Shown: in pieces, positions 1 through 9,938 of the stretch
Layout: each line of letters starts with the position of its first letter
How positions within the stretch are numbered: position 1 is the first letter of the stretch
DNA from: Streptomyces altiplanensis
GTDB lineage: Bacteria > Actinomycetota > Actinomycetes > Streptomycetales > Streptomycetaceae
Length of the DNA: 64,000 bases
NCBI GenBank assembly: GCA_003719395.1
Contig: RHMC01000007.1
Location: forward strand, 1-64,000
Direction: 5' to 3'
Translations under genes and position numbers: made by a program
Notes under the pieces: generated by a model
The model's input: only the letters and a program-made list of their open reading frames with translations
What the model was told of the DNA's origin: nothing
Databases searched by the model: none

Positions 1-135
1 CGCCCCGTCGTTCCGCCCCCTGGCCCCGTCGGCCGGCCCAGCACGCCGGACCGCTCCCGGTCGCCGGCACCGCGCGCCGGACCGCTCCCGCCCCGCCGTC
101 CCGGCCACGCGCACCCCGCCGCCCCGGCCACGCGA

Positions 136-168
136 AAGGGCGCACCCGGTGGGGCCGGGTGCGCCCTT
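136..168 (-). terminator. Rho-independent terminator hairpin
   Basis: Perfect 14-bp stem (136-149 with 155-168) and a 5-nt loop. It lies just past the stop of the minus-strand gene at 220-480, so it probably ends that transcript. The first 130 bases of the window are GC-rich with two short duplications (a 15-bp GCCGGACCGCTCCCG motif and a CGGCCACGCG motif) and no supported gene. Confidence 0.7.
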
Positions 169-219
169 CGTACGGCGGGGGCGGAGCGACGGGGTGCGTC
201 GCGTCAGCCGCCGCCCGCG

Positions 220-480
220 TCAAGACCGGAGCCGCTCCTGGCCCTCGTCCCGCTCATCGAGCATCTCCCGGTCCATGTCCCGGTCCGTCTCCCGGTCCAT
301 GTCCCGGTCCCTGACCATGTCCCGGTCCAGGTCCCGGCCCATGACCTGGCTCCGGTCCTCCCGGGCCCGCCGGACATGCTCCGACGCCTCGCCCTTCGTG
401 CCGCGCGAACCCTGCTTGGCCTGCTTGGCCTGCTCGGCGAGTTCCTGCGCCTTGTCCTTGAACTGGTCTGCGATGCCCAT
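220..480 (-). CDS. Small hydrophilic Asp/Arg-repeat protein
   Basis: 86-residue protein of unknown function. It starts MGIADQFKDKAQELAEQAKQ, a charged amphipathic helix, and ends in a run of short Arg-Asp-Met repeats (roughly residues 48-78) such as DRDMDRE. I chose the ATG at 480 because AGGAG lies 8 bases upstream; the upstream in-frame ATG has no such site. No membrane segment or signal peptide is visible. The N-terminal helix recalls small stress-type or antitoxin-like proteins of actinomycetes, but I cannot assign a family. It is convergent with nothing and stands alone between a terminator and the SDR gene. Confidence 0.65.
   Translation of the reverse strand: MGIADQFKDKAQELAEQAKQAKQGSRGTKGEASEHVRRAREDRSQVMGRDLDRDMVRDRDMDRETDRDMDREMLDERDEGQERLRS
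265..337. repeat. Imperfect 12-bp coding repeat
   Basis: Tandem copies related to ATGTCCCGGTCC inside the small gene at 220-480. They encode the Asp-Arg-rich tail, so copy number should vary between strains. Confidence 0.6.
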
Positions 481-579
481 GAAGTTCACTCCTAGAGGGG
501 TGTGAGGGAAGTGGGGCGTGTCGGCCCCCTTAGGCCTCGACCAGACTGACACGACCGGACATTCGGCGCATTTCGATCA

Positions 580-1487
580 TTAACGCTGTGTACTCGGCGC
601 ACGTTCCGCACGCTCCGCGCGCACCTTCTCGTCCGCCTCTCCCCCCGCCCCCACAAGTCCCTTCCCCACCCCGGCCAGCCGAGGCTCGAACCGCTTCATC
701 TCCCGCTGCCCCACCACCCCGATGAGCGTCGGCAGGTACCCGCGCACGGACTGCATCCCCCGCAGCCACCACTGCGCGTACACGTGCGACGAACGCCGCT
801 CGATGCCCGCGACGATCCGGTCGACCGCCGGGCCGAGCGGATACGTCCGGTTCGAGGGCCACGGCAGCCGCTGCCGCAGCTCCCGCATCACGTCGTCCTC
901 GTCCGCGCCCCGCACCATGTCCGTGTCGGTCCACGACAGGTACCCGACCCCGACCCGCACCCCCCGGTACCCGACCTCGGCCCGCAACGAGTGCGCGAAC
1001 GCCTCGACGCCCGACTTCGACGCGCAGTACGCCGTCATCATCGGCGCGGTGTGATCGCGGCCAGCGACGCGATCTGGAGGAAGTACCCCCGGCTCTCCAG
1101 GAGCACCGGCAGGAACGCCCGCCCCGTCACCGCCCCGCCGATCAGGTTGACCTCGACGACCCGCCGCCAGGCGACCGGATCCGAGTCCACGAACGGTCCC
1201 CCGGAAGCGACCCCCGCGTTGGCCACGACGATGTCGACCTTCCCGAACCGCTCCTTGACCTCCCGCGCGACCCGCGCCATCGCCTCGTGGTCGGTGACAT
1301 CGGCGTGCCACCAGTCCGCGTCGGAGTGCAGCCGCCCCGCCACCTGCTTCAGCTCGTCCGGCTCCAGGCCGACCAGCGCCACCTTCGCGCCGCGCGCCGA
1401 CAGCTTGCGGGCCAGCAGCTCGCCGACGCCCCGCGCCGCGCCCGTGACGACCGCGACCTGCCCCTCCAGGTTCCGCCTGCCGCTCAT
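580..1487 (-). CDS. Short-chain dehydrogenase/reductase (frameshifted)
   Basis: Classical SDR of about 302 residues. The N-terminal Rossmann motif is VVTGAARGVG (TGxxxGxG), followed by the NAG motif (VANAGVASGG) and the catalytic YxxxK (AYCASKSG). SDRs of this kind oxidise or reduce alcohols and ketones with NAD(P). The reading frame breaks near 1046-1050: restoring one G in a CCGGCG context rejoins ...IASLAAITP to APMMTAYCASK. The start ATG at 1487 overlaps the stop of the upstream hydrolase as ATGA, so the two are translationally coupled. It is the last gene of the monooxygenase-hydrolase-SDR operon and would supply the alcohol-to-ketone step. Conservation on both sides of the break favours a sequencing indel over a real pseudogene. 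Confidence 0.85.
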
Positions 1488-2428
1488 ACGGTCTGCTCCT
1501 TCTCCTCGTCGCGGACGGTGGGGGTGACGTACGTGGTCACCAGTTCGCGGAGTTTCGCCGTGACGGCCTCCGGCGCCTCCACCGGCGTCATGTGCCCGAC
1601 GCCGGTCAGCTCGGTGAGTCCCAGCGGATGCGGCAGCGCGGCCGTGATCTCGCGGGCGTGCACGGGCGGTGTCAGCCGGTCGGCGGTCCCCGCGATGACA
1701 GCGGTGGGCACGTCCAGCTCCCGTATCCCCGCCACGAGATCGAGCTCGCCGAGCACGTGCGACCAGGCCACGCGCGCGGCCCGCGGACAGGCGTGCACGA
1801 TGCGGGCACACTCCGCCACCCGCTCCGGCGAGGTCCCGGGTCCCATCGTCCCGTACTTGAGGATCGCCTTCGACAGCGCCGTGACGGGCCCCAGCGGCGC
1901 ACGCGCCCCCAGCACCGCGCGCGTCATCCGCGTCCGCAGCCGGCCGGCCCGCATCGGCAGTACGAGCGACTCGGCGACCAGCCGCGAACTGCCCGTGCTG
2001 CACAGCAGAACGGCGGCCGCGTGCTCGCGGAACCCGGGCCGCCCGGCGGCCGGCCATCATCGTCATGCCGCCCATCGTGTGCCCGGCCCAGTACGGCCCG
2101 CCTCGCCCGGCCGCGAGGGCGGTGGCGAGCACCGCTTCGAGGTCGTCGGCGAGGGCGTCCGTGCTGTAGCCGCCCGGCCCGACGGCGGGGGAACGCCCGT
2201 GTCCCCGCTGGTCGTAGACCACGACCCGGTACTCACCGCGCCGGCGAGTGCGCGTATCTGCGCCGACCAGAAGAGTGTCGAGCAGGTCCAGCCGTGCGCC
2301 AGGACGAGCGCGGGGGCGCCGTCGGGCCCGTACACCTCGACGTGCAGCCGCGAGCCGTCGGCGGAGACGGCGGTCAGCGCGCGGGAGGGGACGAGCGGCT
2401 CGCCGGCGGCCCGCATCAGCCGGCTCAT
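1484..2428 (-). CDS. Alpha/beta hydrolase (two compensating frameshifts)
   Basis: Alpha/beta-hydrolase-fold esterase of about 314 residues. The oxyanion region VLAHGWTCS, the conserved strand VVVYDQRGHGRS, a nucleophile-elbow segment GHTMGG (the usual Ser replaced or out of the normal context) and a C-terminal GVGHMTP segment carrying the catalytic His are all visible, but in two frames. One base is missing near 2241 and one extra base lies near 2040-2055, so the overall length stays a multiple of three. It is coupled by ATGA overlaps to the monooxygenase upstream and the SDR downstream. Its likely job is to hydrolyse the ester or lactone made by the monooxygenase. The GHTMGG elbow has Thr-Met where GxSxG is expected and deserves a look once the frame is corrected. 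Confidence 0.8.
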
Positions 2429-3956
2429 GCGGCCGCCTCCGCGGCACCGGCGCCGGCGCGGATCCGGCACCTGATCCGGCCGATGCCCGCGCCCGTATCA
2501 CCTCGTACTCCACCAGGTTCACTTCCCTCGTCGCGCGCCGGAACTCGCTCGGCGTCCCCGGCCAGATGGTGGTGTTGCGGCCGTTCGCGTCCAGGTACCA
2601 GCTGTCGCAGCCGCCCGTGTTCCACACGGTCCGCTTCATCCGGTCCTGCACCCGCCGGTTCCACGCGTGCACGGCCGAAGCCCGCGCGCCCAGCGCCGCC
2701 CTGCCGCCCAGGTCCGTCAACTGCCGCAGGTAGTCGGCCATGTAGTTCAGCTGCGACTCGATCATCAGGATCATCGAGCTGTTCCCGAGCCCGGTGTTCG
2801 GCCCGATGATCGTCATCCAGTTGGGGAACCCGGCCGCCGTCGCACCGCGCAGCGACTCCATCCCGCCCTTCCACGCCTCGGCGAGCGTGATGCCGTCCGC
2901 GCCCACCACCCGCTCGGCGATCGGCATGTCGGTGACGCGGAAGCCCGTACCGAAGATGATCGCGTCGACCTCGGCCTCCGTCCCGTCGGCCGCCACGACC
3001 GTGGACCCGCGCACCTCCTGCAGCCCCGAGGCGACGACATCCACGTTCCGCTTCGCGAGCGCCGGATAGTACGAACTCGACAGCAGGATGCGCTTGCAGC
3101 CGATCCGGTACGACGGTGTCAGCTTGGCCCGCAGCGCCGGGTCCTTGATGGCCTTGGCCATGTTGGCCTTGGCGAGCGACTCGACAACGCCGAGCTGCTT
3201 GGGGTGCTTGGTGAACGCGGCGACCTGCAACTCCCGTATCCCGAAGAGCAGTCCGCGCCGCGCCTTCCCGGTGAACGGCAGCTGCCGGTGCAGCCACCGC
3301 TCGGGCCCGGTGATCGCCCGGTCCATGCGCGGCATCACCCATGGCGGCGTGCGCTGAAAGAGCGTCAGCTTCGCGACGTCGGGCTGGATCGACGGCACGA
3401 TCTGGATCGCGGAAGCGCCCGTCCCGATCATCGCCACGCGCTTGCCGCGCAGGTCGTAACCGTGGTCCCACCGCGCCGAGTGGAAGACCCTGCCGGGGAA
3501 GCCGTCGAGTCCCGGCACGTCCGGAATCTTCGGGTCCGACAGCGGCCCGGTCGCGGACACCACCACGTCCGCGGTGATCGTGCCCTGCGCGGTCTCGATC
3601 TCCCAGCGCAGCTCGTCGCCGTCCCAGCGCATCATCCTCACTTCGTGGTCCAGCCGGATGTGCGGCCGCACCCCGAAGGTGTCGGTGACGTGCTCCAGGT
3701 ACGCCCTGATGTGCTCCTGCCCCGAGAACGTGCGCGGCCAGTCCGGGTGGGGCGCGAAGGAGAACGAGTACAGATGGGAGGGCACGTCGCACGCACAGCC
3801 CGGATAACTGTTGTCCCGCCAGGTGCCGCCCACCGCGCCGGCGCGCTCCAGGACGACGAAGTCGGTGATCCCCTCGCGGCGCAGCCGGACCGCGGCGCCC
3901 AGGCCGCCGAATCCGGATCCGATCACCGCCACTCGTACGTGCTCGTGCTCGGCCAT
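2425..3956 (-). CDS. Flavin-containing Baeyer-Villiger-type monooxygenase
   Basis: About 510 residues. An N-terminal FAD-binding GxGxxG (GSGFGG, residues ~11-16), the Baeyer-Villiger fingerprint FxGxxxHxxxW (FPGRVFHSARWD, ~162-173) and a second dinucleotide site GTGASA are present. Enzymes of this class insert oxygen next to a ketone using NADPH and O2, giving esters or lactones. The ATG at 3956 follows GGGAGG. The frame breaks in the Ala/Pro-rich tail near 2440: adding one G to CCGCGG gives an ending in AEAAA and a stop at 2425 that overlaps the next gene's ATG. First gene of the three-gene operon, divergent from the MerR regulator. Confidence 0.88.
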
Positions 3957-4149
3957 GCCGACGCCTCCCGCAGTCCCACGACTCTGCCAGCAATCACTGG
4001 CACGATTCGGAGGGTAGAGCAGCCGCGTACTCATGGGTAGGGGTCGGACACGAGGAAGTCGCGGAGGAAGTGCCCGAGGAAGCACCGGGGGAAGGGGCAT
4101 CAGCACGCACCGACCACGGGTACCAGCGGTAGCGGCATAGGCTTCCCCC

Positions 4150-4866
4150 GTGGAGAGAGCCGCAGGAGCCCGTGAGTACCGCGTGGAGGAGCTGGCCGGG
4201 GAGGCCGGCATCACCGTGCGCACCCTGCGCTTCTACCGCGAGCGCAAGCTGCTGCCGCCGCCGCGCCGCGAGGGCCGTATCGCCTGGTACGACGACCGCC
4301 ACCTGGCCCGGCTGCGCACCATCGCCGCCCTGCTGGCGCGCGGCCACACCCTGAACGGCATCGCGGACCTCACCACCGCCTTCGAGAGCGTCGCCGCGAC
4401 GTCGGCGAACTCTTCGGCCGCGGCGAGGACGCCGCCCCCGCCACCTGGACCGAGGAGACCCCGGTCCGGCTCTCCCCCGAGGACCTCGCCGACCACTTCG
4501 CGGGCGAGGTCACCCCGGAGAACCTCGCCCGCGCTCGACCTCGGCTATCTCGCCGTCGACGGCGAGGAGATCGTGCACATCAGCCGCCGCCTGCTGGACG
4601 TGTCGGCGGCCCTGGTGCGCGAAGGCGTACCGCTGGCGGCCGTGCTCCGGGCGGGCAAGGAGGTGCGGGAGCACGCGACGGCGATGGCGGAGATCTTCAC
4701 GGCCATGGTCCGCTCCCACCTGACCGACGACGCACCGGACGGCGACGCACCGGGGAACGGTCTCGCCGCGCCCCTGGAACGCCTGCGCCCGCTCGCCAAG
4801 AGCGTGGTCGAGGCGGAGCTCTCGATGGCCCTGGACCGCCTGATCAGGGCCGAGAAGGACCTCTGA
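4150..4866 (+). CDS. MerR-family transcriptional regulator (compensating frameshifts)
   Basis: About 238 residues. The N-terminal winged helix is clear: YRVEELAGEAGITVRTLRFYRERKLL followed by the wing DDRHLARLRTIAALL. The C-terminal half (LLDVSAALVREGVPLAAV...) is helical and lacks the Cys residues of metal-sensing MerR proteins, so it probably binds an organic ligand. Residues ~82-128 read as low complexity in the given frame; shifting frame between about 4392 and 4533 yields a normal sequence (RDVGELFGRGED...). The start is GTG with no Shine-Dalgarno site and CATAGG about 8 bases upstream, so a leaderless mRNA is plausible. It is divergent from the monooxygenase operon, its probable target. 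Confidence 0.85.
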   Translation: MERAAGAREYRVEELAGEAGITVRTLRFYRERKLLPPPRREGRIAWYDDRHLARLRTIAALLARGHTLNGIADLTTAFESVAATSANSSAAARTPPPPPGPRRPRSGSPPRTSPTTSRARSPRRTSPALDLGYLAVDGEEIVHISRRLLDVSAALVREGVPLAAVLRAGKEVREHATAMAEIFTAMVRSHLTDDAPDGDAPGNGLAAPLERLRPLAKSVVEAELSMALDRLIRAEKDL

Positions 4867-4889
4867 ACCGGCCGCCGCCGGGCCGCGGC

Positions 4890-5687
4890 TCAATGCCCGA
4901 AGACCGCCGTCACCGGCGCGTGGTCCGACCAGCGCAGGTCGTAACTGGCCGCCCGCTCGACGTACGCCTTGACCGCCCGCCCGGCCAGCCCCGGCGTCGC
5001 CACCGCGTAGTCGATGCGCCATCCCGAGTCGTTGTCGAAAGCCTTCCCGCGGTAGGACCACCACGTGTACGGGCCCTCCTGGTCCGGATGCAGCGCCCGC
5101 ACCACGTCGACGTACGCCGCCTCGTCGAACACCCGCGTCAGCCAGGCCCGCTCCTCCGGCAGGAACCCCGAGGACTTCCGGTTCGCCTTCCAGTTCTTGA
5201 GGTCGGCCTCCTGGTGGGCGATGTTCCAGTCGCCGCACACCAGCACCTCGCGCCCGTCCGCCGCCGCGCGCTCCTTCAGCCCCTTCAGGTACGGCAGGAA
5301 CTCCTCCATGAACCGCACCTTCTCGTCCTGCCGCTCCGTACCGACCTCACCGGAGGGCAGATACAGACTGGCGACCGTGACACCGGGCAGGTCCGCCTCG
5401 ACGTACCGCCCGCTCCCGTCGAACTCGGCGCTGCCGAATCCGACCCGCACCCGCTCCGGCTCCCGCCGCGTGTAGAGGGAGACGCCCGCCCGCCCCTTCG
5501 CGGCGGCCGGGGCGTGCACGACGTGCCAGCCCTCGGGCTCGCGCACCTCGTCCGGGAGCTGCTGCGGTTCGGCCCGTACCTCCTGGAGGCAGACCACATC
5601 GGCGGAGGTCTCGGCCAGCCACGGCACGAAGCCCTTCTTGGCGGCGGCGCGCAGGCCGTTTACATTCACAGAGGTCACAGTGAGCAC
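4890..5687 (-). CDS. xthA: Exodeoxyribonuclease III family protein
   Basis: 265 residues, intact and of normal length. It has the endonuclease/exonuclease/phosphatase fold with the expected motifs in order: SVNVNGLRAA (Asn), LQEVR (Glu), the catalytic GDWNIAH, and the C-terminal SDHAPV. The family removes 3' blocking groups and cleaves abasic sites in base-excision repair. The start ATG at 5687 is 65 bases from the divergent acetyltransferase start, so the two share a short promoter region. It faces the MerR gene and ends only 23 bases from it. Confidence 0.93.
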   Translation of the reverse strand: MLTVTSVNVNGLRAAAKKGFVPWLAETSADVVCLQEVRAEPQQLPDEVREPEGWHVVHAPAAAKGRAGVSLYTRREPERVRVGFGSAEFDGSGRYVEADLPGVTVASLYLPSGEVGTERQDEKVRFMEEFLPYLKGLKERAAADGREVLVCGDWNIAHQEADLKNWKANRKSSGFLPEERAWLTRVFDEAAYVDVVRALHPDQEGPYTWWSYRGKAFDNDSGWRIDYAVATPGLAGRAVKAYVERAASYDLRWSDHAPVTAVFGH

Positions 5688-5752
5688 CCCGGCACAATAC
5701 AGAGATGGAAAATCTCCCGGCGCCGAACCCGCATAGAAGTACGATACCCCGC

Positions 5753-6235
5753 ATGAATATCCAGGCGCGCCCGTACGACCACCCCGACGCCGTCAAGCTC
5801 GAAGCCGAAGTGCAGCAGGAGTACATCGAGCGCTACGACGGCGAGGGCGACACGACCCCTCTCGACCCCGCCATGTTCCGGCCGCCGGTCGGCCTCTTTC
5901 TCGTCGCGTACGACACACAGGGCCGCCCCGTCGCCACCGGCGCCTGGCGCACCCAGGACGAGAACGGCGAGGGCTACGCGGACGGCGACGCCGAACTCAA
6001 GCGCATGTACGTGACCCCCGACTGCCGCGGCCTCGGCCTGGCCCGCCGCATCCTCGCCGTCCTGGAGGACGACGCCCGTGCGGCCGGCCGCACGCGGATG
6101 GTCCTGGAGACCGGCACCGCGCAGCCGGAGGCCATCGCCCTCTACACGTCCAGCGGTTACGCCCCGGCCGAGAAGTTCGGCCACTTCCGCGACTACCCGG
6201 ACAGCCGCTGCTTCGCCAAGCCGCTGACGCCGTAA
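5753..6235 (+). CDS. GNAT-family N-acetyltransferase
   Basis: 160 residues. The acetyl-CoA-binding stretch is ELKRMYVTPDCRGLGLARRI (the R/QxxGxG/A motif, residues ~85-100), followed by ALYTSSGY near the C terminus, typical of GNAT domains. The substrate cannot be told from sequence. I chose the ATG at 5753 rather than upstream codons because the family alignment begins at MNIQARPYDHPDA. TACGAT lies 8-13 bases upstream and there is no purine-rich ribosome site, so the mRNA may be leaderless. Confidence 0.88.
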   Translation: MNIQARPYDHPDAVKLEAEVQQEYIERYDGEGDTTPLDPAMFRPPVGLFLVAYDTQGRPVATGAWRTQDENGEGYADGDAELKRMYVTPDCRGLGLARRILAVLEDDARAAGRTRMVLETGTAQPEAIALYTSSGYAPAEKFGHFRDYPDSRCFAKPLTP

Positions 6236-6349
6236 CCCTGTTGACGCCGTGTCGCCACGACGGACACGGCGGAACACCGCTGCTCCCAAAAATGTTCAAT
6301 AGACACACACTTGGCGCCCGCCCCTCACCCCCGCCCGGAGGCCCCACGC

Positions 6350-7902
6350 ATGACGCAGACGACGACCGACCGCCCCGCCCTCGTCGTCCCCGTACTGGCC
6401 TTCGCGGGAATCACCGTCGCCGTGATGCAGACCCTGCTCGTCCCGGTCATCAAGGACCTGCCCGTACTGCTCGGCACATCGCCGGGGAACGCCACTTGGG
6501 TCATGACCGCGACCCTCCTGGCGGGCGCTGTCGCCACACCGGTCATGGGCCGGCTCGGCGACCTCTTCGGCAAGCGGCGGATGCTGCTCGCCAGTCTCGC
6601 CGTCATGGTCGTCGGCTCGCTGGTCTGCGCGTTCACCGACGACCTCGTGACGATGGTGGCCGGCCGGGCGCTCCAGGGCTTCGCCATGGGCGCGATACCG
6701 CTCGGCATCGGCATCATGCGCGACGCGTTGCCGCGCGAGCGGCTCGGTTCGGCGATGGCGCTGATGAGTTCGTCGATCGGGGTGGGCGGCGGGCTCGCCC
6801 TGCCGGCCGCGGCCCTGGTCGCCCAGCACGCCGACTGGCACGCGCTGTTCCTCGGCGCGGCCGGGCTCGGCGTGCTGTCGATGCTGCTGACCGTTCTCGT
6901 CTACCGGAGAGTCCGGTACGGGCCACCGGCCGGTTCGACGTACTCGGCGCGATCGGCCTGACCGCGGGTCTGGTCTGCCTCCTCCTCCCGGTCACCAAGG
7001 GCGGCGACTGGGGCTGGACTTCACCCACCACGCTCGGCCTGTTCGCCGCGGCGGCCGTCGTCCTCGGGCTGTGGGGCGTCATGGAGCTGCGGATCGAGGC
7101 CCCGCTGGTGGACCTGCGCACCAGCGCGCGCCGCGAGGTGCTGCTCACCAACCTCGCCTCCATCATGGTCGGCGTCGCCTTCTACGCCGTCTCCCTCGTC
7201 CTTCCCCAGCTGCTCCAGCTGCCCACGTCGACCGGTTACGGCCTCGGCCGGTCGATGGTGGTGGCGGGGCTGTGCGTGGCGCCGCTCGGCCTGACGATGA
7301 TGTTCGTCGCCCCGGTGTACGCCCGCCTCTCCGCCCGGCGCGGCCCCAAGGCCTCACTGATGCTCGGCCTGCTGATCATCGCGGTCGGTTACGGCGCGGG
7401 CCTCGGCCTGATGAGCGCCGCCTGGCAGACCGTCGTCGTCTCGGTGACGCTGGGCGCCGGCATAGGGCTCGCCTACTCGTCGCTGCCCGCCCTGATCGTC
7501 GGCGCCGTCGACCCGTCGGAGACCGGCGCGGCCAACGGCCTGAACACCCTGATGCGTTCCATCGGTACGTCGGTGTCGAGCGCCGTGATCGGCATGGTCC
7601 TGGCCCACACCTCGGTCCGGACGGGCGGGGTCGCGGTGCCCAGCATGGAGGGTTTCCGCATCTCGTTCGCGATCGCCGCCGGCGCGGTCCTCGTCGGCCT
7701 GCTCCTGGCAGCGTTCCTTCCGTCACAGCGGGACACCGCGCGGCTGGAGCTGCGCTCCGCGCAGGGCCCCGCGCGCGGACGCCGGCGCACCGGAGCCCCG
7801 GACCCCGGCGCCCCGCTGAACGGCCGGGGCCGGGGTCCCGGGACCGTCGCTCCCGGCCCTCGCCCCGGAACATGCGAAGAGCCCCTACCGGTTTCCCGGT
7901 AG
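6350..7902 (+). CDS. MFS drug-efflux transporter, DHA2/EmrB type (frameshifted)
   Basis: About 500 residues with multiple hydrophobic segments and the MFS signature GRLGDLFGKRRMLL after TM2. The family expels drugs or metabolites by proton antiport. The ATG at 6350 follows GGAGG. The frame breaks near 6905; restoring one C gives VLPESPVRATGRFDVLG, a typical central linker. The stop at 7902 lies inside the terminator hairpin, and a TGA in another frame near 7821 would give a more natural C terminus, so a second indel near 7750-7800 is likely. Confidence 0.85.
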
Positions 7903-7912
7903 GGGCTCTTCG
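7875..7912. terminator. Strong bidirectional terminator
   Basis: 16-bp perfect stem (7876-7891 with 7896-7911), extended by a C-G pair at 7875/7912, with a TTTC loop. It separates the plus-strand MFS gene from the minus-strand tRNA-Ala and can serve both. Confidence 0.85.
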
Positions 7913-7918
7913 TTGCGG

Positions 7919-7992
7919 TGGACCTGTGGGGATTTGAACCCCAGACCCCCTCGATGCGAACGAGGTGCGCTACCAGACTGCGCCACAGGCCC
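7919..7992 (-). tRNA. tRNA-Ala (anticodon CGC)
   Basis: 74-nt cloverleaf on the minus strand. The anticodon stem CCTCG/CGAGG encloses TTCGCAT, giving CGC, and the acceptor stem contains the G3-U70 pair that identifies alanine tRNAs. The T-arm sequence GTTCAAATC is present, the discriminator base is A, and CCA is not encoded. Confidence 0.95.
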
Positions 7993-8053
7993 TTGCAACG
8001 AGTGAAACTTTAGCACCTCGATCGGGGTGCTCGGTAATCCGCTCCCGCGCAGG

Positions 8054-9149
8054 TCACTCGTTGACCGCGCGCGGCCGGTCTCCGTCCTCGTACTGGTCGA
8101 AGAGCGGCGTGCGTCCGTGACCCCGGTCACGGCGCGCCGGGTTCGCGCGCCGGCGCGGGGCCGGGTCGGCGGCGGCCGGGGGTTCGGGCGCGGGCGTCGG
8201 CTCGGCGGCGCTGGAACGGGCCGAGCTCCAGGTGCCCGGGTCGCCGAAGTCGACGCGCCCGTGGCGCGCGGGGCGACGGGAGCGGTCACGTACGTCGGCA
8301 GCGGGACCGGGACCGGGTCCCAGCTCTCACCGCGGGCCGAGCCGCGCTCCCGCTCGCGCTGCTGGTCCACCCATTCCGTCGTGGTCGTCTGCTCCACCAG
8401 TGCGCGCCGGCCCGCTTCCTGCGGGGACACGGCGGGCACCGGCTCGGGCTCCGGGCGTACGGCCGGCTCCTCGTCCGGCTCCGCGGAGACCGGCCGGCGG
8501 GCCGGGTGCGGGCGGCGCTCGCGCTGGCGCTGCGCGCCGCCTCCGCCCTGCGCCGGTCCATGGTGAAGGCGAAGCGCCGCCGCTCGGTGGACCGCAGATG
8601 CACGATGTACGTGCTCAGCAGTACGGCGGGGACGGCCGGCGCCCAGAGGAACTGGAGCCCGCCGACCGCCGCGACGATCGCGCCCAGGGTGAAGGCGAGG
8701 AAGAGGACCACGGTGGTGCGCCGGCGGCGTGCGAGGACCTTCGAGCGCCGGGCCCGTTCGGCGGCGGCACTCGCGGTGCGCGCGCGCCGTTCCTCCCGTA
8801 CCTGCTCCCGCGCTTCCTCGCGCGCGTTCTCGGGTGCGCCCTCCCGCGCGGCGGGTTGCTGCGTCTGCGTCGGGGGCACGGCGAAGGCCCGGACGTCGAC
8901 GGAACTCAATCGGTCCGTGACGGCGTCCGGGTCCACGTCGGGTCCCGCCTCACCTGCGGCGCGTTCCTCCAGCTCCCTGGCGTACCGGCGCTCCATGGCC
9001 GCTCGTCCGGACAGCAGCCGGATGGCCGTGCTGAAGCGTTCGGTCGGACGGGCCTCGTTGAGCTCGTCCTGCCTGCGGAGCCACATCGGCACCAAGTAGG
9101 CGGCCCAGGCCCCGACGATGACTGCGTAGATGAGGCCGCTGCTGCTCAC
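8054..9149 (-). CDS. sepX: SepX/GlpR-like divisome membrane protein (frameshifted)
   Basis: About 365 residues after correcting two one-base losses (near 8530 and 8250). Order: a TM segment at the N terminus (GLIYAVIVGAWAAYLVPMWL), a charged cytoplasmic helix (RRQDELNEARPTERF), a coiled Ala/Arg/Glu-rich stretch, a TM pair (TVVLFLAFTLGAIVAAVGG...), then a long Pro/Glu/Arg-rich tail ending FDQYEDGDRPRAVNE. This layout and the position beside rimJ and moeA/glp match SepX of Streptomyces and GlpR of Corynebacterium, a membrane partner of the gephyrin-like protein Glp in cell division. The GTG at 9149 is chosen because the conserved sequence starts there. The name rests on layout and context, not alignment. 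Confidence 0.7.
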
Positions 9150-9311
9150 ACCCCACACCGTAGAGGGGTTCGCGCAAGCCCATCCGCCAATTGAGCCGGT
9201 GTGTCGCACGATCTGGCTGATAACTCGAACTTTTTTTATGACTGATCAGATCAACAGACCGCTTTGCGGGTGCTTTTACAGTCAACAGTCGATCAAATTC
9301 GAACACTTATT
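9150..9311 (-). promoter_or_regulatory. AT-rich promoter region of the sepX-like gene
   Basis: This 160-bp gap is strikingly AT-rich for the window (a run of seven T, TTTTTTTATG, and many A/T patches around 9225-9330). It holds short palindromic pieces such as TGATCAGATCA and a repeated GACTGT pair on the minus strand. It must carry both the end of the rimJ transcript and the sepX promoter; exact elements cannot be fixed by eye. Confidence 0.5.
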
Positions 9312-9938
9312 TCATTTACGGGAGGGGCCGGATCGTGCCTGGTGCCAGCGGGTGAGCAGTCCTTCGGGCACTTCTTCCGCCGTGAGCGCGTAGACCAGGT
9401 GGTCGCGCCACCCGCCGTCGATGTGGAGATACCGGGGCCTCAGCCCCTCCTCGCGGAATCCGAGTTTCTCCACGACCCTGCGGCTGGGCCCGTTCTCGGG
9501 ACGAATGCAGACCTCGACGCGGTGCAGACCGACCGTACGGAAACAGTGGTCGACGGCGAGGGCGACGGCCGTCGGCATCACGCCGCGGCCCGCCACCTCG
9601 CGGTCCACCCAGTAACCGACGTGCCCCGAGCACATCGATCCCCAGGTGATCCCGGCGACCGTCAACTGGCCGACCAGCTGCCCCCGATACTCGATGACGA
9701 AGGGCAGCATCCGGCCCGCGTTGGCCTCGGAGCGCAGGTGGCGGACCATCTGACGGTACGTCGGACGCTGGGCCACCGGGCCCGCGGGCGCGGGCGGCGG
9801 GATCGTCGCCTCCCAGGGGCGCAGCCACTCGCGGTTGCGCCGGTTCACCTCGCGCCAGGCCCGCTGGTCGCGAAGTCTTATCGGACGGAGGGTGACATCG
9901 CCGTCCGTCAGCTCGACGGGCCAGGACGAAACGTTCAG
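9312..9938 (-). CDS. rimJ: RimJ-like GNAT acetyltransferase
   Basis: 208 residues if read from a CTG at 9938, or 178 from the GTG at 9848. The longer form contains a natural N-terminal strand (DGDVTLRPIRLRDQRAW) that RimJ/RimL-type enzymes need, and its CTG overlaps the mogA stop as CTGA, so I prefer it. The acetyl-CoA site is VAGRGVMPTAVALAVDHCF, followed by ENGPSRRVVEKLGFREEG. The family acetylates the N-terminal alanine of ribosomal proteins or related targets. It lies in the sepX-mogA-moaC-moeA run. Confidence 0.8.
   Translation of the reverse strand: MNVSSWPVELTDGDVTLRPIRLRDQRAWREVNRRNREWLRPWEATIPPPAPAGPVAQRPTYRQMVRHLRSEANAGRMLPFVIEYRGQLVGQLTVAGITWGSMCSGHVGYWVDREVAGRGVMPTAVALAVDHCFRTVGLHRVEVCIRPENGPSRRVVEKLGFREEGLRPRYLHIDGGWRDHLVYALTAEEVPEGLLTRWHQARSGPSRK

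Noticed and set aside
1038..4223. A single 1061-codon frame spanning monooxygenase, hydrolase and SDR
   Set aside because: Not a fusion protein: internal ATGA overlaps and family lengths show three genes joined only by frameshifts.
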